Positions 32,725-44,640 of a DNA stretch of 64,000 bases are shown in pieces. Below the pieces are notes generated by a model. It did no database searches and was not told where the DNA came from. It saw only the letters and a program-made list of their open reading frames with translations. Source of the DNA: Budorcas taxicolor (lineage: Eukaryota; Chordata; Mammalia; Artiodactyla; Bovidae); assembly GCF_023091745.1 (NCBI RefSeq), contig NC_068924.1, positions 64,868,832 through 64,932,831 on the forward strand, given 5' to 3'. Made by a program: the position numbers and the translations under genes. Numbering within the stretch: the first letter of the stretch is position 1; every line of letters begins with the position of its first letter.

Positions 32725-32935
32725 AAGAAAACACTGTTATTTGTGGTTATTTCTGCTTCTGACAAGTTGCGTGACCTTGTCAACCATTCGCTTAAGCCTG
32801 AATTTCTTCATCTGTACAATGGGGATAATAATAGCCCCCATGTCACAGGGTTTGCTGTCTGAGGAGTGAGCTACTGCTTGCAAAGCACCTAACACAGCGC
32901 CAGCACATCGTATGTCTGCAATTAATATTACAGTT
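32725..32935 (+). mobile_element. MIR SINE
   Basis: 'gttgcgtgaccttgtcaacc', 'ttcatctgtacaatggggat' and 'aataatagcccccatgtcac' follow MIR. Confidence 0.8.
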
Positions 32936-32980
32936 ACAACAGTCAGTTGTAACTGTTGCCAGTGTAGATTCCACGTGTGT

Positions 32981-33008
32981 GTGAGAGACAGAGAGAGAGA
33001 GAGAGAGA
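32981..33008. repeat. GA microsatellite
   Basis: A short GT run leads into a (GA)n run of about 25 bases, then an A-rich tail. Confidence 0.9.
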
Positions 33009-33206
33009 AAGCAAAAGAACGAAGAAGAGAGGAAGTAGGAGGCATATGACACAATGTTTAAGGTATAATGGGAATTCCATCTTGCAGAGGAAGATTTAAA
33101 TTAAAATGGCAAATGAATAAATGTCCTACTAATTATCTTTTTCACTTAAAGAGATAATTTATCAATGTGATACTAGGCAGAGTCCTGGAAAACAAGATTA
33201 CTGGTT

Positions 33207-33450
33207 GAAGTGAAAGTTGTTCAGTCAAGTCCAACTCTTTGCGACCCCATGGATTGTAGTCTGCCAGGCTCCTCTGTCCATGGAATTCTCCAGGCCAGAA
33301 TACTGTAGTGGGTAGCCTTTCCCTTCTCCAGGAGGTCTTCCCAACCCAGAGATCAAACCCAGTTCTCCCCACATTGCAGGCTGATTTTTACCAGCTGAGC
33401 CACAAGGGAAGCCTATTCCTTCTCCAGTGGATCTTCCCAACCCAGGAATC
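33207..33450 (-). mobile_element. Bov-tA dimer-type SINE, minus strand
   Basis: 'ttgttcagtcaagtccaact' to 'taccagctgagccacaaggg' is a full inverted unit. It is followed by a partial second unit, 'ccttctccagtggatcttcc'. Confidence 0.88.
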
Positions 33451-33490
33451 ACTGGTTATCCATTAATTAATACCTTAGTTTATATATCAG

Positions 33491-33702
33491 GGACTTCCCA
33501 GGTGGCTCAGATGGTAAAGAATTTGCCTGTAATGCAGGTGACCCAGGTTCAATTCCTGGGTTGGGAAGATCCCCTGGAGAAGGGCATGACAACCCACTCC
33601 AGTTTTCTTGCCTGGAGAATCCCCATGGACAGAGGAGCCTGGTGGGCTACAGTCCATGGGGTCGCACAGAGTCAGACACGACTGAGCGACTGACACTTTC
33701 AC
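33491..33702 (+). mobile_element. Bov-tA SINE
   Basis: + strand Bov-tA flanked by 'ttatatatcag' (33480-33490) and 'ttatacatcag' (33703-33713). It faces the inverted SINE just upstream. Confidence 0.95.
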
Positions 33703-33975
33703 TTATACATCAGACCCCGGAGAATTTAGTTAGCATGAGTCAGTCCTCAGAAGCTTCCTTTGCATGGGATACACCTTGTGGCTGCATCATGACACCCAGG
33801 ACATTGAATTCAAGGTTAGGGACTTGTGAGATGGGTAGTGATTCTAAGGAAAGAGGGATAGATTGCCTTGAGGGATTTTTTTCCATCAGGCCTCTTGACT
33901 ATAGCCTGGACAAACTCTCTTGGCCAGAAGTCTTTCGCTGGACAAGACCATCTCTCTTACCTTACCTTTTGAAAA

Positions 33976-34306
33976 AATAATTGTATGTATTTATTTTTTG
34001 GCTGGACTGGATCTCTGTTGCTGCGCAGGCTTTTCTCTAGTTTTGTGCAGGGGCTACTCTCTCACTGCGGTGCACAGGTTCTCACTGTGATGGCTTCTCT
34101 TGTTGCAGAGCATGAACTCTAAGGCTCTTGAGCTTCAGTAGTTGGGGCCCATGGGCTCAGTAGTTGCTGTTCCTAGGCTCTACAGCACAGGCTCAGTAGG
34201 GGCTGAGTTGCTCCTCGGCGTGTGGGATCTTCCCTGATCCGGGGCTCAACCCGCATCTCCCACACTGGCAGGCAGATTCTTTACCACTGAGCCATGAGGG
34301 AAGCCC
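33976..34306 (-). mobile_element. CHR-type SINE, inverted
   Basis: 'tattttttggctggactgga', 'ctcactgcggtgcacaggtt', 'ggcttctcttgttgcagagc' and 'ctttaccactgagccatgag' outline an inverted CHR element, here with a long body. Confidence 0.88.
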
Positions 34307-34819
34307 GCCCTCTGCCTTTTTCTTTATCCTCTTGAACACTCCTCTTCCTATCCCCTTCCTCTCCCTCTCCCTACCCCAACAGAAATTAGCATAAACTCAT
34401 TGCTGCTTTTTTCCATTTGTCTTTGGAATGCAGACTATTATCTTTTGTTGTTACATTTATGTGATCCTGCTCCTTATTTTTTATCTATATTTGAAGTGGG
34501 AGCATGTAAAAGTCATGTTTTAGGATTACCATTTTATTGCCATATTCTTGGACCACTTGTAAAAGTCTCCTTTATACTCAACAGTACTTTTTTAACATGA
34601 GAGTATATTTGCATCTCAGTAATACAGTAAGCATTAGAGTATAAAGAAAGGTCAAATCACATGTGAACCAAACTGGGAATCAAGCAAAATACTAGGCTTT
34701 ACCGTGAAGGAAGTGGGATTATTTATCTAGGGAAACAAATGTTATGGACAATAAACACACAACAGTCTCTTGTTTTGAATATGGCGCCTCATTACTTATC
34801 TATTGCTAGTAAAAAATGT
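34307..34819. other. Unique, AT-rich sequence
   Basis: No recognised repeat or gene. A 66-codon + strand frame (34400-34600) is hydrophobic by composition but has no recognisable domain. Confidence 0.4.
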
Positions 34820-34942
34820 CCTACAGTGTGCCAAGCACTATGCCAAATATTTCACATATCTCTCATAAGCTTCATTTAGACTTTCTAACATCCCCGAAAA
34901 CCAGGTTATATCTGCAACTGAGACTCACAGATTAAGGAACTG
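34820..34942 (-). mobile_element. MIR SINE fragment
   Basis: 'gtgtgccaagcactatgcca' and 'caactgagactcacagatta' follow the inverted MIR pattern. Confidence 0.65.
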
Positions 34943-34954
34943 CCCTGAAATAGT

Positions 34955-35173
34955 GCGTGTGCGCGCGCTTAGTCGTGGCCAATGCTTTGCAACTCTATGG
35001 ACTGTAGCCGGCCAGGCTCCTCTGTCCATGGGATTTCCCAGGCAAGAGTACTGGAGCAAGATGCCATTTCCTACTCCAGGGGTTCTTCCTGACCCAGGGA
35101 TCAAACTTGAGTCTCTTGCTATCTCTTAAATTGGCAGGCGGATTCTTTACCATTGGACCACGTGGGAAGCTCA
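34955..35173 (-). mobile_element. Bov-tA SINE
   Basis: Inverted Bov-tA with 'ccctgaaatagt' (34943-34954) and 'ccctgaaataat' (35174-35185) as target duplication. The 5' side carries 'gtgtgcgcgcgc'. Confidence 0.93.
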
Positions 35174-35185
35174 CCCTGAAATAAT

Positions 35186-35902
35186 ACTCTTAATACTAGT
35201 CTAGATCAAAGTTTAAGCTTCTTCCTCACAAGGGAACATTGCTCGACTGTAAGATGTGGATTATACTAGAAGGGAGGACTGTTTTGGTCAAGATAACCAT
35301 GTTAGAGAAGACAGCCTTACCCATACCCCTGCTTTTAAATAAAAGAGGCCTCTCACAGACATAAGGCCAAGTCAGGCTTTGCAGGATCTGAGGCCAGAAA
35401 GAGTTCTCTCTCCATCCTTCTCTCTCCCTCCCTCTCACTCTTGCCCTCTATCTGTGTGTGTGTGTGTCTGTTTGTGCACATGTACACATGTGTGACTTTT
35501 CTGTTGGGAGAGCCTCACCATCAGAGAATTCATTCATTCATTCCTTCAACAAGTATTTGAGTTCCTATGACATCGCAATCATGGATAACCTGGATACGTA
35601 GTTCCAGCAGAATAGAGAACAGGAAAGCCTGATTGGAGAGGGTCAAAGAATGAAAAACAAGAAATATTAGCAACAATGAATATGGAAAAACTCTTTCAAG
35701 GTGTTTTGCTGTACATAAACTGGAAGGGTGGGGGAGGGGAGCATCCTACCAACTCCACTAGGAGATGGGGAAATGTGAGGGATGGGATCAACTGCACAAT
35801 GGAGGGTTTAGCCTCAGAATCCGCATTGGCAGTTCATCTCTGGCAATAGGAGAGAGGCAGAATATGGCTGCTGATTACAGCAAGGGGATAGGTACACCAG
35901 TG
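35186..35902. other. Unique sequence with simple repeats
   Basis: A (GT) and (TC)-rich stretch at 35400-35480 and an L2-like 'attcattcattccttcaaca' near 35530. No gene. Confidence 0.45.
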
Positions 35903-36152
35903 GCGATAAATGTGTCAGGCTGCTATAATAAATACCATAGGCTTGGGGGCTTAAACAACAGACGTCCGTTTACTCACAGATGTGTCAGGAAGTCCAAGAT
36001 CAAGGAACCAGCAGGTTTGATTCTTGGTGAGGGGCTTTTTGACCTCATCTAACTTTAATTAATTCCTAAAGGCCTTACCTCCAAATACCATCACATCAGA
36101 GATTAAGGTTCAACATATGAATCTGGGGGGATCATGCATTCAGTCCATAGCA
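35903..36152 (-). mobile_element. MLT1/MST-type LTR relic, inverted
   Basis: 'ctgctataataaataccata', 'gcttaaacaacagacgtccg', 'gtccaagatcaaggaaccag' and 'atgcattcagtccatagcat' are the inverted MaLR-type LTR pattern, with an internal deletion. No viral gene is present. Confidence 0.65.
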
Positions 36153-37070
36153 TTGTGGAAATTGTTGTTAGATGTTCCTATATTATCATGCAAAGAAGGA
36201 AGGAAGGTTCTCAGATGAGAGTGAGGATGTGGAGGAAAACTTTGGAATGTAGGAGACAGTAGAAGTGTGAAGACTAGACACATTCGGTGTGGGTGCTGAG
36301 TAGCCTGTATTTCTCCTATGTTCATATTGATGTAGGCACAGAGTAGAGGAGAATTTGATGAAACAACCTTAATTTAGCAAAGCAACGAAATGAGAAAGAT
36401 GCAAGGGAGTCTAGGATGTATGGGAAGAAGTTAATATGATAATGGACTCTAAGCTGAATGAGGAGGGAAGTGAGGACATGAGGGGTTAGGTGCCATTTTC
36501 ATTTGGGAACTTCTTGGCCAACCCAATACATCCCAGTGAGTTGAAGAATTATGCGAGGCAGGAAAGTAGAGCGAGAGAAGTGGAAAGTTAGAGAGTGGGT
36601 CAGGGTGGCAGTAGGAAATGACAAGGTCAAGGCTGACCATCAGAACAGGTGGCTGTGGCAGAAGGAAGGAAAAGGTCACTGAAACTGGGGTTAAGGAACT
36701 GAGCTTCCAGTACACTGGAAGAAGTCTTTCTGTGGATATTGAAATCACCAAGATAATTCTTCAATGGATATTGAGTGGATATTGAAACCATCAGAGGCAG
36801 AGTGACCTTGAACAAGGACTCAAATCTTCAAGGAAAGAGAAGGCTAACTGGGAGACTGCAATGACCACAACAAGGAGGGAGAGTGGGTAGAATGGTCTGA
36901 TGGTTTGATGGGATGTTTAGGGAGGGACTGTGGTCTGGAAGCGGCACAGGGAACAAAGAAAACAACTGCTCTCCCTTGAAGTCCAGTGATACAAGGACTG
37001 CGGGGAGAAACCATCTCCATTCGGGATTTCGGAGGAGGGAAGGCCCTCAGGGGAGAACCATTGTTCATTT
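36153..37070. other. Mostly unique; mariner scrap
   Basis: 36500-36529 ('ttcttggccaacccaata') is a fragment of a mariner end like 27340-27419. The rest may include L2 ('gaggcaggaaagtagagcga'). No gene. Confidence 0.45.
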
Positions 37071-37075
37071 AGAAC

Positions 37076-37548
37076 AGTGATTCTCAAAGCATAGTTAAGG
37101 AACCCCAGGGAGCCTCTAAAACCCTGTCAGAGATCCGTAAGTCAAACAGTATTTTCATCGTAGCACTAAGATCCTATTTGCCTCTTTGCTCTCATTCTCT
37201 CACAAATCTGCGGTGGAATTTTCCAGAGGCTACATGATGTGTGATAACACAACACATTGAATGCAGGAGTGTAGAAGAATCCAGCTGTCTTCCATTGAGC
37301 TGGAAGTTAGAGAGATTTGTAAAAACGTAAAACATTCTTCCTGGGACTGAAAAAATTTATATGTATAGCTATTTTTCATAAAATATATGATGGTTTTACT
37401 ACAGTTATTTTTAAATTCAATGTTGTATTTCAAATCCAGTATTTATAGATCCAACAGATACAAAAAAGGGTTTTTTTTGTGGGGGGAGGGACATCCCAAA
37501 TACTTTTTAAGAGTGCCCTGAAACCAAAATGTTTGAAAACTACACAAT
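37076..37548. mobile_element. hAT-type DNA transposon relic
   Basis: It opens 'cagtgattctcaaagcatag' and closes 'ccaaaatgtttgaaaactac', an imperfect inverted pair typical of Charlie-group hATs. Internal blocks resemble 25920-26180. Non-coding. Confidence 0.68.
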
Positions 37549-38360
37549 TAGGGCATAAAGGCTAATGAAATGTTCAGAGGAATTGAAGACAAAGGGTATT
37601 TTTGCTGATGATGAACTGTGGCTTCTAGACCATACAACAGAAGGTTTGGGGGAATGGGGAAGGCCTGGGAGCAGGTGAGAAATGGGAATAGAAAAAAGTG
37701 TGATGATGACAATCTGGAGGATTAACAGTGATCTTGAGTCCTGGCTCCTCATGTTGAAGGCAGAGAGTGGTGTGAGTGTTACCAGGAAGTCAGGCGCACA
37801 CGGAGCCAGACCTTGCTGTGGGAGGTATGAAGCTGACTTGGCATCACAACATAGTTTGAATTTTTACAGGGCAGTCTGTTAGGTACTCCTCACCTACCTA
37901 CCCCAGGCGGTCCTGGGGCTGGAGATCACCAGTTATAGGATGATTGGCTACCCGACCCTGCAGAATCTGAAGTGCGTGATGGTTCTTGGACAAGGATGTA
38001 TGGTCTGCATACGCATTCTCAAATGCCTGTGATAATGATGGAGGAAAAAAAATTGTGAGGGGAACAACTTTGAATATTTCTTTGGAATACTGAATTGTTT
38101 CAAACTCACTTCTGTCTGAAGGTGTGGAGATGGATTGAGTGAGTGTTGATCCTAGTTTATGACACAAAACTTGGGGTATGTGGTTTATCATGCATGTCTT
38201 CCTTTACTTCTGGGGGCAAAAGACTTTTGAGAAGTGCATTGGGCAACATCAGCATCTTTGGAGGTGGTCATGGTGAGTGGGTTGATGTATGTATCACATT
38301 CTTAACTCTGCAGAGAAAATTCAGACATGGGTCTGCACAAATGGTTGGTTGGTAGAGGAT
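37549..38360. other. Unique or old L2-like sequence
   Basis: No element is firmly recognised. 37560-37700 may be L2. No gene. Confidence 0.35.
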
Positions 38361-38374
38361 CTAATCCAAACAAT

Positions 38375-38671
38375 TTTTTAAAATTTTTATTTATATATTT
38401 TTGTCTGCACTGGGTCTTCATTGCTCTCTCTTGTTGTGAGTGGGGCTATTCTCCAGTTGCGGTGCAGGGGCTTCTCATTGAGGTGGCGTCTCTTGTTGCA
38501 GAACACAGGCTCTACAGTGTGCAGCCTACAGCAGTAGCATCACACGGGCTCGGTAGTTGTGGCACATAGACTGAGTTGCCCCCTGGCAAGTGGAATCTTC
38601 CCGAACCAGGGACTGAACCCATGTCCCCTGCATTGGCAGACAGATTCTTAATCATGACAACCAGGGAAGTC
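38375..38671 (-). mobile_element. CHR-type SINE, inverted
   Basis: It starts T-rich and ends 'atcatgacaaccagggaagt'. 'ctaatccaaacaat' (38361-38374) and 'ctagcccaaacaat' (38672-38685) form a 14-bp target duplication with two differences. Confidence 0.93.
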
Positions 38672-38685
38672 CTAGCCCAAACAAT

Positions 38686-39080
38686 CTGAAGTTCAAGTTC
38701 AAATTTAATCTTAAGTTCAAGTCTACCCTATTGCACAAGTCCCAAAAGACATCATTCACACTGTGGTCTAAGTGACTGACGCTTTTTGCAGTTATGTAAC
38801 GTGGAAGCTGTGATGTGAGAAGCCTCTCTGTGCATGTCCATATCTTACTTCCACATTGCTTCCTCTATCACCTTTTTGTCATAGTCTCAACATGTCAATT
38901 TACTGCCTTTAAAATGTGTTTAAATGGTGCCATGTTTGGAAGATGTGTTCAACAAGAGCATTTATTTCCCTGTTCCCTCCCACCAAAATGTGTGTAGGGA
39001 CACAAATCAGTTTCCCTCTCTACTGGGTAATTCTCATCAGCCTTTAGAACATGCCTTGCTATTTACCACCCATTTAAAAA
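38686..39080. other. No recognised element
   Basis: Unique sequence. The frames are short and without domains. Confidence 0.4.
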
Positions 39081-40690
39081 TTAACTGTCAGACAACCAAA
39101 CCAACAGACTGTCTTTTGACTCTGTAACTTCCAGGTACAGACCCATTTCTCTGCTCCCCTTTAAAACAAAACTCTTTGAAAGAGTTGCTAGTATTCCCCG
39201 TCTCCACGTTCTTTCTCTTTCCAGCTCACTCTGATGGAATTCCCTTCCATTCCACTCCCCTGAAAGAACCCTTATCAAGATCAGCATCAACCTACATCTT
39301 GCCAAAGAAACATTAACTCTGTTTTCATTTTAACTCACTTTTTGACAGTGTTGAACATACTTGATCAATCCTTCCTTCTTCGTACATCTTCTTGAAGTTT
39401 CTGTATCACACTTTCTAGGATTTCCCTGTCTCATTAGAAACTCATTTCTTTCTATTCTGTGGGTTCCTCCTCTTTTACTAGACTGCTCTATTCTTCTCGA
39501 TTTCTCTTCTCCATCCATTCTCTCCAAGGCCTCACACCTAGTCCCTTGGTTTTCAGTACCATCTATATACACTGAGAAGTCTCATACTTCTTTCTCTAAC
39601 CCTCAATTCCATCTCATATATTCCAGTGTCTGTTTGACATCTCTGCTTGGCTCTCACTTTAGGCATTTCAAACATAACATGGCTAAAGCAGAACTAATTC
39701 TCCTTCTAACCTCACCCTCCATCCCATCCTTCCCACCCCAGTAGATGGTATCACTCTCCATCCCATTGCTCTAACAAAGAGTGGAAGCATATCCCATGAT
39801 GTTTGTCATTTCTTCATACATCCATCAGAAAATCCCATCGTCTCTAATGTTTTACAAACATTGCTTTAAACCTAATCCAAGCTTCATCACCTCTTCTTTG
39901 GTTTACTGCACTCACCCCCGTAAAAGGACTGCCAACCCCTCACTTCTGCTACTTTCCTGGATTATCCACCATGTATTAGCCAGAGGGATCTTTCTAACAC
40001 AGAAATCAGATCACATCACATCCTACCTTCTAAAACCTTCCAATAACTTTCCACTGTGACCCAAATCTTACCATGACTCATCAGGTCCCATATGATCTGA
40101 CCTTGATCTTTTTTCTTGGACCTGTTTGCTGGGCTTCAACCATCCTGCCCTTCTTTTCAATCCCTCTAATTTGCCAGACTTCTTCTCGACTCAAGGCATC
40201 TACACTGGCCATTTCTCCTTTTGGAACTTTCTTCTGTTCCTATGTCTGCCTCTTGTCATCACTTTTTCAGCCTTTTTTTTTTGGCCACACCATGTGACAT
40301 GTGGGATCTGAGTTCCCTGACCAGGGACCAAAACTACTCCCCCAGTAGAGGAAGCATGGATTCTTAACCAGCATCAGAGAAGTCCCCCTCTTGTTGTCAT
40401 TTAAGTCTCAGCTCCAGAGCTACCTTTTCTGAGAGACCATGCCTGATAACCATAGATAAAGCATTTCTCTTCTTCCCTCTGAATCACCCTAATGCCTCAT
40501 TTGATCCTCATCATAGCACAGATCAATACCTGAAATTACATGAAGTCACCTCTATGTGTTCGTTTCCATGTTTATTGTTTTCTGTTCCTTGACAGCAGAT
40601 GTTTCGTCTTTCTTGTTCACTGTAGCCGTCCCAGTATCTGACAACAATAAGTGACGGGTCAATATTTGTCCACCAGCTGATTAATTTGGA
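39081..40690 (+). mobile_element. L2 LINE, long 3' part, about 1.5 kb
   Basis: The order of L2 landmarks is kept: a CT-rich coding part ('actctttgaaagagttgcta'), then 'gatctttctaacacagaaat', 'tgatctgaccttgatctttt', 'ttaagtctcagctccagagc' and 'tcttgttcactgtagccgtc'. The copy is long for such an old family. Its frames are all broken. A CHR-like SINE interrupts it at 40268-40388. Confidence 0.75.
40268..40388 (-). mobile_element. Short CHR-type SINE nested in L2
   Basis: 'ttttttttggccacaccatg', 'gggatctgagttccctgacc' and 'ttcttaaccagcatcagaga' mark an inverted, internally deleted CHR element. Confidence 0.8.
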
Positions 40691-40832
40691 ATTGTGGGAA
40701 GGAATAATTGAAATCTGGGTTATCCAGGGAAAATTTGTGTAAGATTGCTAAAGTTCTTTTCACTTTTAAGATTGGCTCATTCAAGTTATTCTCAAAATAC
40801 CTTCAGAATTACATACCAGCCCCTTGAAAATC

Positions 40833-41042
40833 CCTGGTGCCTCAGACAGTAAAATAATCTGCCTGTAATGCAAGAGACATGAGTCCGATCCCTGGGTTGG
40901 GAAGATCGCCTGGAGGAGGAAATGGCAACTCACTCCAGTATTCTTGCTTGGAGAATTCCATGGACAGAGGAGACTGGTAGGCTACAGTCCATGGGGTCCC
41001 AAAGAGTCAGACACGACTCAGCGACTAACACTTTCACTTTTA
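40833..41042 (+). mobile_element. Bov-tA SINE
   Basis: 'aatccctggtgcctcagaca' to 'cagcgactaacactttcact' is a + strand Bov-tA with a diverged head. Confidence 0.88.
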
Positions 41043-43629
41043 CCCTTTAGAATGAAGGAGAGGCACTTCCCAATACTAAAAGACAAAAATAATTGGAAAA
41101 AACACAACATAACAGAAATAGCCCGTTGCTATCAAGAAAGGAATGAAAAGACAAAGACAATTTTTTGTGTCATCCAAAATTCTTTCAATATACAGACTTT
41201 AAGGTTATCAGTATTTCTTACTGTAGAAGTTAAAAAGAGAACAGAAAGTGGGCAAGATTTCTCATTTGTGTGCTAAGTCCTCCTGCTGTAACAAAGGTCA
41301 CTGGTTTTACACCCCGGTGTTAGATCAGATGCTGAGCTTATTTTTCAAATGATCCTGTTTTTATGGATGGTGCAGTGCTGTGGATATATGTATATTGAGG
41401 GCTTACACAAGTTCTATATCTAGACTGATATTTATCATGAGTAACTACATTAACTCATTTTATGACCTGAGCTCTAAGGACCTGAAAAACTGTGTTCTGA
41501 TACTGCCTGTGCCTGGGCACCTACCTATGCTCCTCACAAGCTCTGTACCTGGCATTAGCAAAAGATTTTGGAATTTATGGGCCTCTAATTTTCTATCTAC
41601 AAAGAGGAGAAAACTTATAGAAGGACATGATCTTTCTCTTCATTGGAAGACTTCTAGAATATGATATGAGACCTTGAGGTGTCATGGAAGGAGGTCTGAA
41701 TTAGAAATCAGACCTTAAACACCTAAATTCAACAGACATTTATTTTATTCCTATTGAATACCAGATCCTTAAGGTACTAACTGTGATGGTACTATGTACT
41801 ATGGTACTAAGGTACTATGCTGTGATTCTATAAATTTAAGCAATTTATAATTTAGAGATGAAAGCACTTAATCAGAACAAGAGGGAGTACAGTATAGAAC
41901 AGGAGCCCTGAATTGGCATTGCCCGCCCTGTCTTTTCTTGCTCGTGTATAATTTTAGACAAGTCACCTAACCCTTCTTGAACTTGGTCTGATTAGGCTTT
42001 GGGGAGTAGAATGGGGTAGAATGAGTGACGGAATTGGGAGGGGTAGGCATTGTCATGGGAACCGAGGAAAGGAGAATGAACAGGCTTCCTGAAAGAGCAG
42101 AACTGGATGGTGGCTTTGATCCCAAGGCAACCCTAGCAAAGGCCTCAGCTGCTCCCCATCTTAATGCTCACTCACTTCCATATCTACCCCATCGCTTCCT
42201 CTCCCTCAGCAACATTCAAATTCTGCAATTCCAAGCAAAGTTTTGTTTAGAAATGGGTTCTTTTGCTGGGAGAAAAATGGCTTGAACTCTAGCATAAGTT
42301 CTGCTGACTCAGACCTCTGGCCCCTCTGACAATATGCCAGCATCCCTTTTCTAGCTGCATCCGGGTGCCAGAGAAGCGGGTGAGGTAGGCTGGGTTAAGA
42401 GAAGCGGAGAGTAGGGAGTGGCTGGGATTGTGCAAAGTGGAAAGTGGATGCCCTGTTTAACAGAAGAGGACCATGGCACCAGCTAATTGGGGCTGTGCAG
42501 GCCTCCACCATGGACAATGCCAGGTTGTCCAGAGTTTTCAAGGCAAGCTGAAAAATCCATATTTTTGCATAAAGTTTTCTGATTTCTACATGTTGGCAAG
42601 TGATTTGAAAAGTGCTGACACCACGGGGTTCAAACAGTATACATATAATATATATCTCGTTAGTCTACAGACAGACAATCTGCAGTGACTAGACACTAGA
42701 GTTCAGATAAAGTCATGACACTTCAGCTTTTGTTCTGGATACTAGCTACATGTATGTCTCTCTGTGTGTGAGTGTTTGCATTCTTGAAATGGAAACTGAT
42801 TCACTCAGTATACTTTCTGAGGCCAGAGTTTCTCAGAGAAGTTTGTCACAGAGTTTGGCTACTTTTGGGTCAGGGCCCACTGAGGCTGCCTAAGGCCTAC
42901 CCTTTCAGCAGGAAACTTGATTGGACCAATTTCCACATCAGAAGCTGTGGCCATGGTAAACCGTGTACCTGATATATCTAATAAAGAATGAGAATTTTCT
43001 CCTCCATAAATGAATGTTTAAATAGAATAAACTGTATTAGTTTCTCCTAACAAAATTCTATTTCTTAAGAAAAGGCAATGTTCCATTGACATTTAGGTAG
43101 AATTTTGATGAAAATTTGAGTGGTAACAAGTATAATATATTGGTATCAATTGGCCTTAGAGCAAAGCTCTCATTTGCACCAACATGTTGGCTCCTTCTAA
43201 TTTTTAGAAACTTCTGTTTACAAAATTAGCAACTTCTTAGAGTTGAAGACTCTAACCTCTTTAAACCTTCCTTCCAATCCTTGAATACTCTTTTATGGCA
43301 TCCCCACCATGCTGGCATCACCTGTATTGTGAATATTTCTCTTTACCAGGGAGTGTGCTTCTTTTGGAGGTAGCCTCTTTCATTCTTGGATAGGCCCAGT
43401 AATTACGTTTTTTCTTACTGCACAGAGCCCAACCCACCACAGCCAACCAGTACAGCATATATTTGCTAGATGAAATCTGTTCATGAATTCCTTCATACGC
43501 TATCTACTGGGTAGTAGAAAATATGCCAGGCACTCTCCTAGGATTTTGGATAATATCCGTGAACAGAACAAATCCAGGTCCTTGAAGAGCTGATGTTCTG
43601 GTCTGGAAACTAGAGGTGATGGGAGAGAT
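41043..43629. other. Long low-repeat region
   Basis: No gene is recognised. 41870-42000 resembles MIR ('tttagacaagtcacctaacc'), and 43480-43600 resembles L2 ('aatatgccaggcactctcct'). 41780-41820 has small GGTACTATG repeats. The stretch 42300-43450 shows no young repeats. Confidence 0.45.
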
Positions 43630-43787
43630 AATTTGTTGTTGTTCAGTTGCTAAGTCTGAGCTCTGCAACCCCATGGACTGCATGCAGCACGCCAGGCTTG
43701 CATATACTGAACCATCTCCCAGAGTTCACTCAAATTCATGTCTACTGAGTTGGCGATGCCATCCAACCTTCTCATCCTCTAAATTTT
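43630..43787 (-). mobile_element. BovB LINE 3' end, diverged
   Basis: 'gttgttcagttgctaagtct', 'gcagcacgccaggcttgcat' and 'cccagagttcactcaaattc' match the inverted BovB 3' terminus with more changes than the other copies, so this is an older insertion. Confidence 0.82.
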
Positions 43788-43999
43788 TTTAAAAATAAGT
43801 TACATAAAATGTTACATGGTAATAGATGGAAAAAGAAAAAGTAGAGTTGAATGAGGGGGATTGGGAGGGAAGAGTGAGTTATAATTTTAAATAGACTGAA
43901 TAGGGAAGTCCTCATTGAACAAAGACTCCCTTCCACTTCCCAGACCTGCAGAATATTAACAGTAATAATACTGTCTGTTGAATCTCAGCAGAGATTCTA

Positions 44000-44195
44000 A
44001 GCACTTACTTTCTCTGTACGAATTCGTTAAAGCCTCATAACAAGCCTGAGATAGCTACTACTTTTATCTTCATTTGCATAGGCATGCACTGAAGCGTAGT
44101 GGTTCAATAACTTGGCTATTATTCTGCAACTAGTCAGAAAGGGTGGTTAGGGTTAGGGTTCTGGTTCCAGGCTTTGGCTCTCAACTGCTCTACAC
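44000..44195 (-). mobile_element. MIR SINE
   Basis: 'gattctaagcacttactttc', 'gtggttcaataacttggcta' and 'ttctgcaactagtcagaaag' follow inverted MIR. It contains 'ggttagggttagggtt', two and a half telomere-like units. Confidence 0.7.
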
Positions 44196-44201
44196 AACTG
44201 C

Positions 44202-44640
44202 TTTTTTTTTTTTAATTTTTTACTGGAGTATAGTTGATTTACAACGTTGTGTTAGTTTCAAGTATACAGCAAAGTGAATCAGTTATACATAAACACATAT
44301 CCACTCTTTTTTAGATTCTTTCCTCATATAGGCCATTATAGAGCATTAAGTAGAGTTCTTTGTGGTATACAGTAGGTCCTTATTAGTAATTTATTATTAT
44401 TTTTTTTGCTTCTCTATCCTACTGACTTTGATTGATAGTTCATTTTAAAAAATGTTAATATATATATTCTATTGTAGTTGACTTACAATGGTTCAGGTGT
44501 ATAGCAAAGTGATTCAGTAAAACGTACATATGTATATTATTTTTCAGATTTTTTCCATTATAAGTTATTACAAGATATTGGCTATAGTTCCCTGTGTTAT
44601 ACCGTATATCTTTGTTGCTTGTTGTGTATCTACTTTTTTT
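44202..44640 (-). mobile_element. Two L1 3' UTR pieces in a row
   Basis: 'tactggagtatagttgattt' and 'ttctattgtagttgacttac' are two inverted L1 3' UTR starts about 250 bp apart, each followed by 'agcaaagtgaatcag' or 'agcaaagtgattcag'. Either two insertions or a local duplication. Confidence 0.8.

Noticed and set aside
44145..44160. Interstitial telomere repeat
   Set aside because: Only two and a half GGTTAG units inside a MIR, explained by chance.
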